A stretch of 64,000 nt of DNA. Origin: Variovorax davisae. Lineage in GTDB: Bacteria > Pseudomonadota > Gammaproteobacteria > Burkholderiales > Burkholderiaceae_C. Location of the stretch: positions 372,001 through 436,000 of the forward strand of contig NZ_JASZYS010000003.1 in NCBI RefSeq assembly GCF_030316845.1, given 5' to 3'. The position numbers and the translations under genes were made by a program. Below, in pieces: positions 35,421-44,551 of this stretch (the first letter of the stretch is position 1; the number at the start of each line of letters is the position of its first letter). The notes beneath the pieces were generated by a model, which did not search any database, was not told the DNA's origin, and saw only the letters and a program-made list of their open reading frames with translations.

Positions 35421-36674
35421 TCAAGCCCCGATGGCCTTGGCAATGGGGACGATGCCCTGCGTGACGCGCGGAAAGCTGGCGAGCGCTTCGGGAGAGATGT
35501 TCAGATGCTGCATGACCAGCTCCGGCGGCAAGTGGCCCAGCCAGTTCGCCAACGACACTTCTTCATAGCGGTCCGCACGAAATACCTCGACGAACTGCAG
35601 CACGTCATCGCCGGTGTTCTCGACATAGTGGCCGAGATTGCGACGCACCACGCCGACGTCGCCCGCACGAAAGTCGTTGGTCGTCGCCTTCGGTCCGGTA
35701 TTGAAGACGGTCATCCGACCGGTGCCGCGAAGGTAGTACTGCCACTCGTCCGCGTTGGGATGCCAATGCATCTCGCGCATGCCACCCGGCTCGATGGTGA
35801 CCAGTGCCGTCGCGATCGTCTTCGCAATCGGAAAGTTCGAACTGTCGGCGAACTGGATGCGCCCACCATCGTTCTGTTTGATGGCCGGTGACCGCGAGAG
35901 GCGAAAGATGACCGCCTCGGTGCCTTCGACCACCTGGGCCGCCTTGCGGTCGGCCTCTAGGCTCCCGGGCTCGGCACCTTGGAAGATCCAGAGGTTGTGG
36001 AGCGGGATGTCCTTGAAGGTCTCGACCGGTACGCCGAAGTTCTTCGCCAGCACATCGGGCGGCGTGTGGGCGATCCAGTCCGTGATGAGCAAGGTGTTGC
36101 TTTCCGATTGCGACCCGTCGTCGAACGCGATGACGAATTCCGCGCCCTCCGGGCCCAGCCCCTGCAGCGAGTGCGGCAAACCCGCCGGGAAGTACCAGAT
36201 GTCGCCCGCCTCGACGTCCTCGACACTCGGCCGACCGCGCTGATCGAGCATCGTCACGCGGCACCGGCCTCGCGTCATCACCGCCCATTCCGCGGTCTGG
36301 TGCCAGTGCAGTTCCCGAATTCCGCCGGCTGCCAGAAACATGTTCACCCCCGAGATCTCGTCGGAAATCGCGAAGTCGGCCTGGGTCAATTCACGTGCCC
36401 AGCCGCCGGCCTGCTGGCGGCGCGGCGAAATGTTGAACGAGGACCAGAAGAAGGGCTGGGTGCTGATGTCGGTCGCGGGCGCATTGGTGGCGGAAGGAAA
36501 TTGGCCCTCGAGCACTGGGTTGCGGGGGCCTTCCATGCGCGCACTGCCGGTGTCGCCCACTAGATTGATCGTGCCTTCCGCTGGCTGATCCGGATTGCCG
36601 AAGGTCGGCGCCTCGTGATGCGGGACTTGCTGCGGGGCGGCATCGGTCGTGTTTTGGTGCGTTCTGGTGGTCAT
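35421..36674 (-). CDS. Bicupin of the oxalate decarboxylase family
   Basis: A 417-residue bicupin. Both Mn sites are complete: His123, His125, Glu129 and His168 in the first domain (RELHWHQTAEW) and His303, His305, Glu310 and His349 in the second (REMHWHPNADEW). The lid loop, which holds the catalytic Glu of OxdC, reads SESN (190-193) instead of the usual SENS; the Glu (191) is kept. OxdC converts oxalate to formate and CO2, and lid changes can favour oxidation instead. GGAGA precedes the ATG at 36674. No Sec signal is evident. It lies 64 bases upstream of mntH on the same strand; Mn supply by MntH would suit it. Confidence 0.9.
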   Translation of the reverse strand: MTTRTHQNTTDAAPQQVPHHEAPTFGNPDQPAEGTINLVGDTGSARMEGPRNPVLEGQFPSATNAPATDISTQPFFWSSFNISPRRQQAGGWARELTQADFAISDEISGVNMFLAAGGIRELHWHQTAEWAVMTRGRCRVTMLDQRGRPSVEDVEAGDIWYFPAGLPHSLQGLGPEGAEFVIAFDDGSQSESNTLLITDWIAHTPPDVLAKNFGVPVETFKDIPLHNLWIFQGAEPGSLEADRKAAQVVEGTEAVIFRLSRSPAIKQNDGGRIQFADSSNFPIAKTIATALVTIEPGGMREMHWHPNADEWQYYLRGTGRMTVFNTGPKATTNDFRAGDVGVVRRNLGHYVENTGDDVLQFVEVFRADRYEEVSLANWLGHLPPELVMQHLNISPEALASFPRVTQGIVPIAKAIGA

Positions 36675-36904
36675 CGAAGTTCTCCGAAGTGCATGCCGCG
36701 CGAAAAGCGTTGTGCGCAGGCTGGGTTGAAGGTGTATCGCTTTGCCGCGATGACGGCACGCGTCCATGCTCGCGCCTGAGGATTGCAGAGCCATTTCGGC
36801 TTTCCGGACCGAATTTCAGTTGAAACCTCAGGGATCGTTGGCACGCTGCGGGAGGGCTGACGCAACCACATCGCCTCTCATGCAGGCCTTCCCCGACGCC
36901 CGTT

Positions 36905-37609
36905 TCATTCAGGGGAGCTATCGCGCTTCGATCTCGCGCTGCCTTTCGACGTCGAGAGCATGCAAATGCCGAGGGCCGGAACCAGTACCGCCATCCAGAT
37001 CGCGTGAGATTGAAATCGATAGGTGGTCAGTCCGCCGATCCCTGCACCAGCCGCAAATGCTGCAATCGTCATGCTCAGGGCAATGGCCTGCTTCTGCGCG
37101 GCCCCGTCTCGATGGAAGACCATGCTCGTGATGGCCTCGATCAGATTGCGCAAGTTGCCGGTCGTCATGGTGGAGTTGTAGGTCCAGGCGTGCACGCGTC
37201 CGAAATAGCTCAACTGCAAGCCGGCGGCAAAGGCCAGGACCGCAGTGACCAGCGACGCTGGCGTCGGTGGCGAAAGGAGCGCGATCACGAGCAGGGCTGT
37301 TGCTTCCAGGGCGAGGACCGCAATGTCCGGCCGCCTGAGAAAGGATGCGGGACGTTGCATCTTGAGCAACTGCGATGCGACAACGCCGAGCCCAAAGGCC
37401 AGGATGGACGGGAGATGACGCGTCGCCGCGAGCCAATGACCTTGAGCTATCGAAATCGTCATCAGGATGACGTTCCCACTTTGTGCGCCCGCGAAAACAC
37501 CACCCCAACCCACATAGGAATAGGCGTCGAGAAAGCCACCCAGGAACGACATGGCCACTGCGATCTGCAAACCGCGCGTGGGGTCGAGGCGTTCGGCGTT
37601 GGCGATCAT
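36905..37609 (-). CDS. DUF1275 (YoaK-like) membrane protein
   Basis: A 234-residue inner-membrane protein with about six hydrophobic helices. It carries the DUF1275 signatures SFLGGFLDAYSYVGWGGVFAG followed by QSGNVI, and a central GRVHAWTYNSTMTTGNLRNL. The family has no proven activity; some members have been linked to transport. I start at the ATG at 37609, where similarity to the family begins; a longer frame from 37753 would add a polar 48-residue extension. Confidence 0.82.
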   Translation of the reverse strand: MIANAERLDPTRGLQIAVAMSFLGGFLDAYSYVGWGGVFAGAQSGNVILMTISIAQGHWLAATRHLPSILAFGLGVVASQLLKMQRPASFLRRPDIAVLALEATALLVIALLSPPTPASLVTAVLAFAAGLQLSYFGRVHAWTYNSTMTTGNLRNLIEAITSMVFHRDGAAQKQAIALSMTIAAFAAGAGIGGLTTYRFQSHAIWMAVLVPALGICMLSTSKGSARSKRDSSPE

Positions 37610-37929
37610 GGGGGCGATCGTCTCCGAGTTGGGTGCCAGACGTGTTTCGAACCCACGGCGGTCTGTTTCAGATGCAAGATCAGGCCATGTCCTGGCGGCA
37701 TGCTGCACGGCGGTGCTCACTCGTATGGTGGTCCCGCTGCCCTCTGCGGACATCGCCCGATATGCGTCCCCTCGCCGGCTGCCCCCACCCGGTTTCGAAG
37801 CCAGATCGAGCGGCCGATCTGCTCGTCGTCGGAACGCTGATCAGGGCCCAACCCAGCCAGCCGTTCAACCGTGCGCGCGCAACGTCCGGTCCCAACCCGA
37901 CAGCCGACGGCTGCGTGCCGACCTCTGCG
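37610..37929. other. Intergenic stretch
   Basis: No supported gene on either strand, apart from the possible N-terminal extension of the DUF1275 gene (to 37753). It should contain that gene's promoter and the terminator of the DUF1254 gene. Confidence 0.4.
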
Positions 37930-39321
37930 TCAGACCTTGTTGAGTTTGGGCGCCTTCCACGATCCCTTCAAGGCTGCCTCTTTCGGCCAGTAGAGCCGCA
38001 TATACAGATTGAACGGCCCCTTCGGCGCCGGCAACCAGTTGGCCTCTTTGTCTTTGCCTGGTGACTCCTGCTGGATGTAGAGAGTGAGCCCGCCATCAGG
38101 ATCGCGCTTCAGCTTCGGCAACATCGGCGAATTGATAAGGTAGCGACTGAGCGGGTTCTCGACCAGCAAACTTGCCGGGAGCTCGTACATCGTCAGTGAC
38201 CAGAACGCATTCACGGGCGGCAATTGGCCGGCGGCAAAGTGCAGCGTGTAGCGATTCGAACCGTCGAGCGGCTGACCATTGGCATCCACCCCGTAGACGG
38301 GATAGAGGGCCTCTTCCTTCGAGTTGCCGTAGATGCCGATCGTCGCGAGCATCCGGTTCAGGTAGTTGTTCTTCATCGACTCGCGTGTGCCGAACAGGTC
38401 GCCGGCGCTCAGCTTTCCTTGGTCGAATTGCTTTGACAAGGCGCCCATCGACTGCCAGGCGTCATTCATTCCCTGCTGGATCGCCATCTTGATCTCAGGA
38501 GACGACTTGTCGGCGTCGAAGTGCTGCCCGGGCCCGACTCCGATCTTCGAAAAGTGCGCCATGAGCGCCTTCTCCGACGGGTGAGTCGGTGCGAACTGGA
38601 GCACGAAGTTCAGCACGTCGAAGAACGCGAGCGAGCCTTTCTGGTCGGCCTGCGACAGTGGCTTGATGTATTCGATGGCTGGTGGCGCCTTGGGCGCAGG
38701 CCCTCCAATGAATGCGGACAGCGGTGCGACCTTGTAGCCGGCCTGAATTTCCTTGACCTTGTCGAGGTCGTCAGGGCTCAAGAGCTGCGTGCGATAGATC
38801 GCCATGACCAGGTCGGACTCCGACCTCAGCACCTTCTTGATTCCCTTCGGTGTCGCACCATGCCAGTGCGGACCCGCGATGAGGTAGCTGCCTCCGGCGT
38901 TGCCGGTCGCACGACTGCCCAGGTAGCCAAAGTTGAAGGTGTACGCGTCGATGAGTTGCACGCTGAAGTAGCGCCCCTTGTCGATCGGCGGCAAGGTCAA
39001 GACCATCGGCTCCGCACGCAGGTCCAGACCGACGAAGGAATAGGGCGTGTCGGAATTTGGGGTCTGGATCGCGATGTCCTTGGGCGTGTAGACACGCGGC
39101 ACGTTCGTGATCTGGTTCCATGGCCCCTTGAACTCCGGGTTGGCCTGATCAACGAAGTAGCCGTATTCGACACGATAGCTGTCGACCATTGGATAGCCGT
39201 AGATGTAGGCTTCCTTGGCGATGGCGCGGGCTTGCTCGGCGTTGACTGTGACGGCGGCATGGCTCGCGGCAAATGGCAACAGCAGACAGGCGAGCGCGGT
39301 GAGCAATCGGTGCTTGAACAT
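37930..39321 (-). CDS. DUF1254/DUF1214 exported protein
   Basis: A 463-residue protein. The signal peptide is MFKHRLLTALACLLLPFAAS with cleavage near SHA. DUF1254 follows (AYIYGYPMVDSYRVEYGYF, TPNSDTPYSFVGLDLRAEPM) and the C-terminal DUF1214 (VNAFWSLTMYELPASLLVEN, LYMRLYWPKEAALKGSW). Proteins of this group are periplasmic; some are induced during growth on aromatics, but no activity is established. It diverges from a second, shorter homolog, with ~150 bases between starts. Confidence 0.88.
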   Translation of the reverse strand: MFKHRLLTALACLLLPFAASHAAVTVNAEQARAIAKEAYIYGYPMVDSYRVEYGYFVDQANPEFKGPWNQITNVPRVYTPKDIAIQTPNSDTPYSFVGLDLRAEPMVLTLPPIDKGRYFSVQLIDAYTFNFGYLGSRATGNAGGSYLIAGPHWHGATPKGIKKVLRSESDLVMAIYRTQLLSPDDLDKVKEIQAGYKVAPLSAFIGGPAPKAPPAIEYIKPLSQADQKGSLAFFDVLNFVLQFAPTHPSEKALMAHFSKIGVGPGQHFDADKSSPEIKMAIQQGMNDAWQSMGALSKQFDQGKLSAGDLFGTRESMKNNYLNRMLATIGIYGNSKEEALYPVYGVDANGQPLDGSNRYTLHFAAGQLPPVNAFWSLTMYELPASLLVENPLSRYLINSPMLPKLKRDPDGGLTLYIQQESPGKDKEANWLPAPKGPFNLYMRLYWPKEAALKGSWKAPKLNKV

Positions 39322-39467
39322 TGGCTTCCTTGTTCGATGCTTCAGTGGAGGCGCGGCGGGACACGCCGACGTTCGCAAATACTATAGCCGGCGACCTGGT
39401 CGGCTGGTACGCTTGCCGTGCGCTCGTCATGAGCGTCTCAACCAACCGCTGGAAAGGCCTCGACAGG

Positions 39468-40517
39468 ATGATCCGTCCCGATTCTCGCTACCTCGCCGTT
39501 CTCGCGCTTGTCGCGCCATGCTGGCCGCTCGCGAACGCTCAAATCGCGCCGGCATCGACGGCGGGCGCACCTGTTGCCGTGACGCCGGACAATTTTGCGC
39601 GTGCCGAGTCGGACCTCTACTTCGGCGGCGTGGTGAAGAACGGCGGCTTCGGGAAATTCGACCACACACGCGATCCGGCGCCGATCGCCAAGCAGACCGT
39701 CATCCGCCTCAATCGCGACACGCTCTACTCCTCTGCAGTCTTCGATCTTGACGCCGGCCCGGTGACCATCACGCTTCCGGAGGCCGGCAAGCGATTCATG
39801 TCGCTCCAGGTGATCGATGAGGACCAGTACACGCACGGCGTCTACTACAAGCCGGGCAGCGTCACCCTCACCAGGAAAGACATCGGGACGCGTTATGTCG
39901 TGGTCGCCGTTCGCACCTTGGTCGATCCGGCCAGTCCCAAGGACATGGAACAGGTCCACGCCCTGCAAGACAAGATCAAGGCTGTGCAGCGCAATCCCGG
40001 AAAGTTCGAGGTCCCGAACTGGGATCAAGCCAGCCAGAAGAAGGTGCGGGAGGCACTCCTCGTGCTGGGCTCGACGTATCCGGATACCAACCGGATGTAC
40101 GGCAAGAAGAGCGAAGTCGACCCTGTGCGATACGTCATCGGCGCCGCATTGGGCTGGGGCGCGAATCCTCCCAAGGAGGCGCTCTATCTGAACGTCACCC
40201 CACCCAAGAACGATGGCGCCACCGTGTACAAGCTCGACGTGAAGAATGTTCCGGTGGATGGCTTCTGGTCTGTCAGCATGTACAACGCAAAGGGCTACTA
40301 CGAGGCCAACCCGCTCAACGCCTACTCGCTCAACAGCATCACGGCGCAAAAGGCGGCGGACGGATCTGTGCAGGTCCAGTTTGGAGGCTGCGACGGGAAG
40401 ATTCCGAACTGCCTGCCAACCATGAAGGGCTGGAACTACATGGTTCGCCTCTACAGGCCGCGAGCCGAGATCCTCAACGGGAACTGGAAATTCCCCCAGG
40501 CAACGCCTGCCAGCTGA
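39468..40517 (+). CDS. DUF1254/DUF1214-type exported protein (short paralog)
   Basis: A 349-residue homolog of the divergent neighbour. A signal peptide (YLAVLALVAPCWPLANAQ) precedes a short DUF1254 part (TVIRLNRDTLYSSAVFDL, KRFMSLQVIDEDQYTHGVYY). The C-terminal DUF1214 has VDGFWSVSMYNAKGYYEANP and YMVRLYRPRAEILNG. The ATG at 39468 is preferred; 39429 is possible. The pair shares one divergent promoter region and is probably co-regulated. The IS30 element is inserted just downstream. Confidence 0.85.
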   Translation: MIRPDSRYLAVLALVAPCWPLANAQIAPASTAGAPVAVTPDNFARAESDLYFGGVVKNGGFGKFDHTRDPAPIAKQTVIRLNRDTLYSSAVFDLDAGPVTITLPEAGKRFMSLQVIDEDQYTHGVYYKPGSVTLTRKDIGTRYVVVAVRTLVDPASPKDMEQVHALQDKIKAVQRNPGKFEVPNWDQASQKKVREALLVLGSTYPDTNRMYGKKSEVDPVRYVIGAALGWGANPPKEALYLNVTPPKNDGATVYKLDVKNVPVDGFWSVSMYNAKGYYEANPLNAYSLNSITAQKAADGSVQVQFGGCDGKIPNCLPTMKGWNYMVRLYRPRAEILNGNWKFPQATPAS

Positions 40518-40581
40518 TCCGCCGAATATCGGCTTCGCAGCAGTGAGCAGCCGTTGAGATCGACTTGGCCAAGGTCCGCTC

Positions 40582-41820
40582 ACGGCTGCGGATTCAACCG
40601 GTCGATGCAACGATCTGACTGAACATCTCAGCCGGTGTTTGGAAGTCGAGAGTCTTCCTGGGACGCTCGTTCAACCTCCGCGCCAATGCATTGAGTTTGG
40701 CCTGTGAGAATGCCGAGACATCGATGCCCTTGGGAAGGTACTGCCTCAGCAGCCCGTTCGTATTCTCGTTGGTTCCGCGCTGCCAAGGATTCTGAGGATC
40801 GCAGAAGAAGACCTGGATGTCGGTCGCCAAGGTGAACTGCTTGTGGCCCGCCATCTCTTTGCCTCGATCCCAGGTGAGCGACTTGTAGAGCTCCTGCGGT
40901 AGCTTGCGAGCATTCTTGATCAGCGCGTTGACGACGGTCTCCGTGTCCTTGCCGGTGACCTTCACGAGCATCACGTAGCGCGTCTGACGCTCAACCAGCG
41001 TGGCGATCTGGCTGTTGGAGCTTCCGAACAGCAAGTCGCCTTCCCAGTGACCAGGGACTGCTCGGTCCTCAACCGTGGCCGGTCGCTCGCTGATCGAGAC
41101 GGCGTCGACGATTCTCCCGTGGGCGTCGGTCTTCTGTGTGTGATGGCGCGAGCGGCGCATGCCTCGCGTTCGTCTCAGGTGCTGCAGCAACTCCTTCTTC
41201 AAGGCCCCGCGGGCTTGAATGAACAGGCTGCGGTAGATGGTCTCGTGTGACACGTGGCAGGTCTCGTCGCAAGGGTAAGTGTGTTTGAGCCACCCCGCAA
41301 TCTGCTCCGGAGACCATTGCAGGCCAAGTTTGTCCGTGACGATGCGCGCCAAGATCCGGTTCTCGGCCAGCTTGCAGCGCTTGGGCCGATGAGCCCGATC
41401 CCAGGCTGCCTGGTCGGCCTGGGTCGCCCGATAGCATCCCGGACCACCATTGCGCTTGATCTCGCGGCTGATGGTGGACGCGGCTCGACCAAGGATCACG
41501 GCGATCGCGCGAATCGAGAAGCCAGCCACCATGGCACGCGAGATCTCCTCGCGCTCGGCCAGCGTCAGTGCCATCGATGAACGGCTTCGCTCCGGCGGCC
41601 GAATGCCGCCGGTACGCGACAGGATTCCCTGTACCGACGTGTGAGGCCGATTGAACAGCTGAGCGATCTGATGGAGGGTCCATCCCTGCCTCCATCGCTC
41701 CCACATCAATGCCTTCTGGCTGCCTGTGTAGTAGGTTCTTGTCCTGTACGCCATCTGCAACACTCCTTCTGCCTACGGCAGCTTCAGTGTGTTGCATCGA
41801 CCGGTTGAATCCGCAGCCGT
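40582..41820. mobile_element. IS30-family insertion sequence, apparently complete
   Basis: The 1.24-kb element is bounded by 30-bp perfect terminal inverted repeats, at 40582-40611 and 41791-41820, beginning ACGGCTGCGGATTCAACCGG. It contains one full-length transposase gene. I see no obvious short direct repeat flanking it, so the target duplication is either lost or hard to define. Confidence 0.9.
40594..41754 (-). CDS. IS30-family transposase
   Basis: A 386-residue DDE transposase. The N-terminal helix-turn-helix parts are present (LHQIAQLFNRPHTSVQGIL, then SIRAIAVILGRAASTISREI), the latter being the IS30 signature. The catalytic core has GHWEGDLLFG (first Asp), LTWDRGKEMAGH (second Asp) and NPWQRGTNENTNGLLRQYLP with the catalytic Glu. 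All catalytic residues are intact. The ATG at 41754 follows AAGGAG at a spacing of eight. The stop lies inside the left inverted repeat. Confidence 0.96.
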   Translation of the reverse strand: MAYRTRTYYTGSQKALMWERWRQGWTLHQIAQLFNRPHTSVQGILSRTGGIRPPERSRSSMALTLAEREEISRAMVAGFSIRAIAVILGRAASTISREIKRNGGPGCYRATQADQAAWDRAHRPKRCKLAENRILARIVTDKLGLQWSPEQIAGWLKHTYPCDETCHVSHETIYRSLFIQARGALKKELLQHLRRTRGMRRSRHHTQKTDAHGRIVDAVSISERPATVEDRAVPGHWEGDLLFGSSNSQIATLVERQTRYVMLVKVTGKDTETVVNALIKNARKLPQELYKSLTWDRGKEMAGHKQFTLATDIQVFFCDPQNPWQRGTNENTNGLLRQYLPKGIDVSAFSQAKLNALARRLNERPRKTLDFQTPAEMFSQIVASTG

Positions 41821-42022
41821 CAGGCCCAGTTCGACGGCCAAACTCGAAAGCGTGCTTCAGACTGGTCAGAGCCGTTCGCTTGCGAACCTTGGATGTCGCA
41901 GATGGGCCCTCCCCTGCCATCAGGCCTCAAACGAGAATGCTGCAACCAGTCTGAAGCTGAAATTGGGTCTTCCTGTGCAACCGCCGCAGCGAGGCAATGC
42001 CACGTCCACGGTGCCTTCTGGG

Positions 42023-43057
42023 TCAGTATCCAAAGGTCATTCCGATGCTCCACCCCCTCACGCGCGGACCTCCAAAGTAGCCTGCAGTGAGGCGCAACTG
42101 CCTGGCCGACAATCGGCCCAGCGCCAAGGTCGATTCCACCCCGACGCCGACCTCGCCGACCGAATCGAATCCAAGCGCATCCTTGTTGGCGCCAAAGAAT
42201 CCGGCATAGCTGGAATAGACGACCCAGTCCAGGGGCCGATCGAAGACGCGCAGGCTGCTCGGCCGCGCGTATTCCGCTCGTGCCGAGTAGATGTTGGCGG
42301 CTTCCGAGAACTCCTAGACCCGATCGGTTGCATCGAAGCTCTTGATCCATGAACGCGCGACATGCGCTCGCAGAGTCAAGGTTCGGCCCTCTTCCGACTG
42401 GCGCCATCCGAGCCCGAGGCTGGGCGTCGCGATCCATGCATCGGTCTGCCAGTTGAAAAGCAGCCTGTCCAGTGCCGGGCGCAAGGCGGCCGCGGCGCCC
42501 AGGTAGTCGGCCTTGTTTTCGAGGCGGGCGATGCCGAGGTCCAGCGCCGGCTCGAGCGTGAAACCTCGCCCCAGCGAGAAAGTCGCGAGCATCCCCGCGG
42601 TCGCGCTGGCCGCGCTCCATCTCGAATCCACGCCTGCGTCCGAAGTCGGCAGGTACTGCTTCATTCGCAGGTAGCCAGCCGAAAGCCGCCAGTAGACGTC
42701 CGAGCCCGGTGAAAGGGAAAACCAATGTGCCTGGTACGGGATCCTGAAAACGTCGAGCGACAGATCGGACTCGGCACCGCGCACCGTGTAGTTCGCGGCG
42801 CTGAGGTCCGGGGAGGCCGACAGATTGATGATCTGAGCGTAACCCATGCCCAGGCGAGCGCCTTCGATGCGACTGCGAATCGGGTCGCTCAAGGGCTGGG
42901 CAGAAGCGTCGGCCGCGACGGCGGCCCATGCCGCAGTCAGGGCCGAGGCCACGCGCCGGACAGCGAGCCGGCGCGGCCCGGCGCAGGACCAACGATAGGT
43001 TTCGAACACAGCGTGATCAGCGGATGGACAGGAGAACGGTCGATTCTGACCCGCCAC
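42023..43057 (-). pseudogene. Outer-membrane beta-barrel protein interrupted by an in-frame TAG
   Basis: A ~345-codon outer-membrane barrel. A signal-like segment (RRVASALTAAWAAVAADASA) precedes strands such as IEGARLGMGYAQIINLS, VYWRLSAGYLRMKQYLP and FTLEPALDLGIARLEN. After FDATDRV an amber codon (42314-42316) interrupts the frame. The same frame continues EFSEAANIYSARAEYARP and ends with SIGMTFGY, a C-terminal aromatic BAM signal. The architecture recalls solitary autotransporter-like barrels. The start is uncertain (43057, or a GTG at 43008). It is divergent from the recombinase gene. The stop at this point would remove about five strands. Confidence 0.7.
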
Positions 43058-43182
43058 AACGTCCGTGCCATGTGGGAGAGCAGCCCGATCCGGTCACCCG
43101 CCCGTCTTGCTCGCGCGAGTTGGCGCACTCGCGCGTCAATGAATCCGTTCTTCTTCGAGAACCGCTCCTTGCTCGTGCTATT

Positions 43183-43282
43183 TACGCTAACGGCAAACCC
43201 AATTGAATATCCCAAGTCGGAGACCGCATCTCAACAAGCTTGTCAGCATACGCAGGCAAAATGCTCGCTTGCCGTTAGCGTA
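43183..43282. repeat. 14-bp perfect inverted repeats flanking 72 bp before a recombinase gene
   Basis: TACGCTAACGGCAA at 43183-43196 and its exact reverse complement at 43269-43282, the latter ending three bases before the recombinase ATG. The enclosed 72 bases also contain a 10-bp palindrome (ACAAGCTTGT). It could be a recombination site pair (invertible segment), an att-like site, or a bipartite operator. Confidence 0.85.
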
Positions 43283-43285
43283 TTC

Positions 43286-44311
43286 ATGGCTTCATATTCC
43301 CTCTTCGACGAAACACCCTCCGAGGGCCATCGCCTCGCATTCGAGCGCTGGCTGGATGGCCAGCGGGCCTCCGGTTCCCTGCGGCAGCCCGCCGCGGTCC
43401 AGGTCTACCGCGACATGTGGGGCGCCTTCACCGCCTGGTGCCTGGGCCAGTCACCGGCTGTCAGCCTGGAGTCGCTCGACTTGCGCGATCTGCAGGCCTT
43501 CCAGGCGGCGCGCTTCGGGCGCAAGAGTTCCGACATGTCGATCTCCCCCCGCCACGCGCTGCGGCTGGTGCGGCTCGTCGACCGGGTGCTGCGCCACCAT
43601 GCGGCCCAGACTGGCGAGCCGCCGAACACGGCCGCTTCCGACTGGCTGGCCGCACATCCCGAGGTTCGGTACGCGGAAGCCGCCAATGCAGATCCCCTGC
43701 CCGAGTTCCTGTCGGTGGCCGAGGCGAAACACCTGATCACGTTTCTGTCGGACGCACGGCCGCGGCCTGGGCTCACCGGCGCACGGCGCGACAGCCATGC
43801 CGCCTTCACATGGCAGGAGCTTCGCAACCGGTGCGCGGTCGCATTGCAGTTGGGCGGTGGCTTGACGCCAGGCGACGTCCGCGCCCTCACCCTCGCGTCG
43901 CCGATCTCGCGCGGCGGCCGCGTGCGCGATCGGCCCTGGAAGGTCTTCGTGCCGGGCGATGGGAATTCCGCCGCGCGCGAAACGCCCATTGCGCCCTGGG
44001 CCGGCGAACTGCTGCAGCACTGGCTTCAGGTTCGCGCGGAAGCCCGCATCGAGGGCGACTTTCTCTTTCCGTCCACGCGCACGGGGAAGCAGTGGCACAA
44101 GGAGTCGCACTACAAGTGCGCCAAGAAGGTGCTGGAAGATGCAGGCATCGACAGCCGCGAGGGCGGCTCGTTCCGGCTGCGCCACACCTTCGCCCTGCGG
44201 CAGTTGCGCCGGGGCTTCGAGGCTGACACGGTGGCCGCCTGGCTCGGCGTCGAACCCGAGGTCATGGGTCGATACCGGCGCGTAGTGGCAACGCCGATCG
44301 ACGTGGTCTGA
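43286..44311 (+). CDS. Tyrosine recombinase (phage-integrase family)
   Basis: A 341-residue site-specific recombinase. The N-terminal SAM-like core-binding domain (~20-130) precedes the catalytic domain. Active-site residues are Arg199 (GDVRALTL), Arg299 within FRLRHTFA (the first His of the usual HxxR box is Phe296), Trp319 at the His/Trp position (AAWLG) and the nucleophile Tyr330 (GRYRR). It would catalyse strand exchange at paired sites; the inverted repeats directly upstream are candidates. It is divergent from the barrel gene. Not closely like XerC/XerD by length of the linker. Confidence 0.88.
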   Translation: MASYSLFDETPSEGHRLAFERWLDGQRASGSLRQPAAVQVYRDMWGAFTAWCLGQSPAVSLESLDLRDLQAFQAARFGRKSSDMSISPRHALRLVRLVDRVLRHHAAQTGEPPNTAASDWLAAHPEVRYAEAANADPLPEFLSVAEAKHLITFLSDARPRPGLTGARRDSHAAFTWQELRNRCAVALQLGGGLTPGDVRALTLASPISRGGRVRDRPWKVFVPGDGNSAARETPIAPWAGELLQHWLQVRAEARIEGDFLFPSTRTGKQWHKESHYKCAKKVLEDAGIDSREGGSFRLRHTFALRQLRRGFEADTVAAWLGVEPEVMGRYRRVVATPIDVV

Positions 44312-44356
44312 ACTGGAGCGGCAGCACGACGGCGCCTGGCCCACCATGGCCGCGCT

Positions 44357-44551
44357 TCAGCGGCCCTGGTTCAGCCTCTCGCGCCCTTGCAGGGTCAGGA
44401 ACTTGCCGCCTTGCGGATCGGCCGAGACCAATCCGTTCGACTTCAGACGGTCGGGAACTTTGATCTGGTCGGTGGCCGCTCGCCGGGTGTTGGCCTCGAG
44501 AAGCACCTGGAGTGTCTGCCACTGCTCGTCGTTGAGCCGAATCTTCGTCAT
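44357..44551 (-). CDS. Small basic protein, unknown
   Basis: A 64-residue protein with a strong GGAGG ribosome site. The N-terminal half is helical (KIRLNDEQWQTLQVLLEANT); the C-terminal half is a basic region (QIKVPDRLKSNGLVS, KFLTLQGRERL) that may be a winged-helix fragment. I recognise no family. It is convergent with the recombinase gene. Confidence 0.6.
   Translation of the reverse strand: MTKIRLNDEQWQTLQVLLEANTRRAATDQIKVPDRLKSNGLVSADPQGGKFLTLQGRERLNQGR

Noticed and set aside
40575-41830. Target-site duplication of the IS30 element.
   Set aside because: Bases outside the 30-bp inverted repeats do not form a convincing direct repeat.
43183-43282. Inverted repeats as an integron attC site (GTTAGC/GCTAAC cores).
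   Set aside because: The cores do not fit GTTRRRY/RYYYAAC, the spacing lacks the inner box pair, and the adjacent recombinase lacks the integron-specific insert.
42725-43285. A longer start for the recombinase, far upstream of 43286.
   Set aside because: That extension overlaps the barrel gene antisense and shows no conserved residues; the catalytic family domain starts after 43286.
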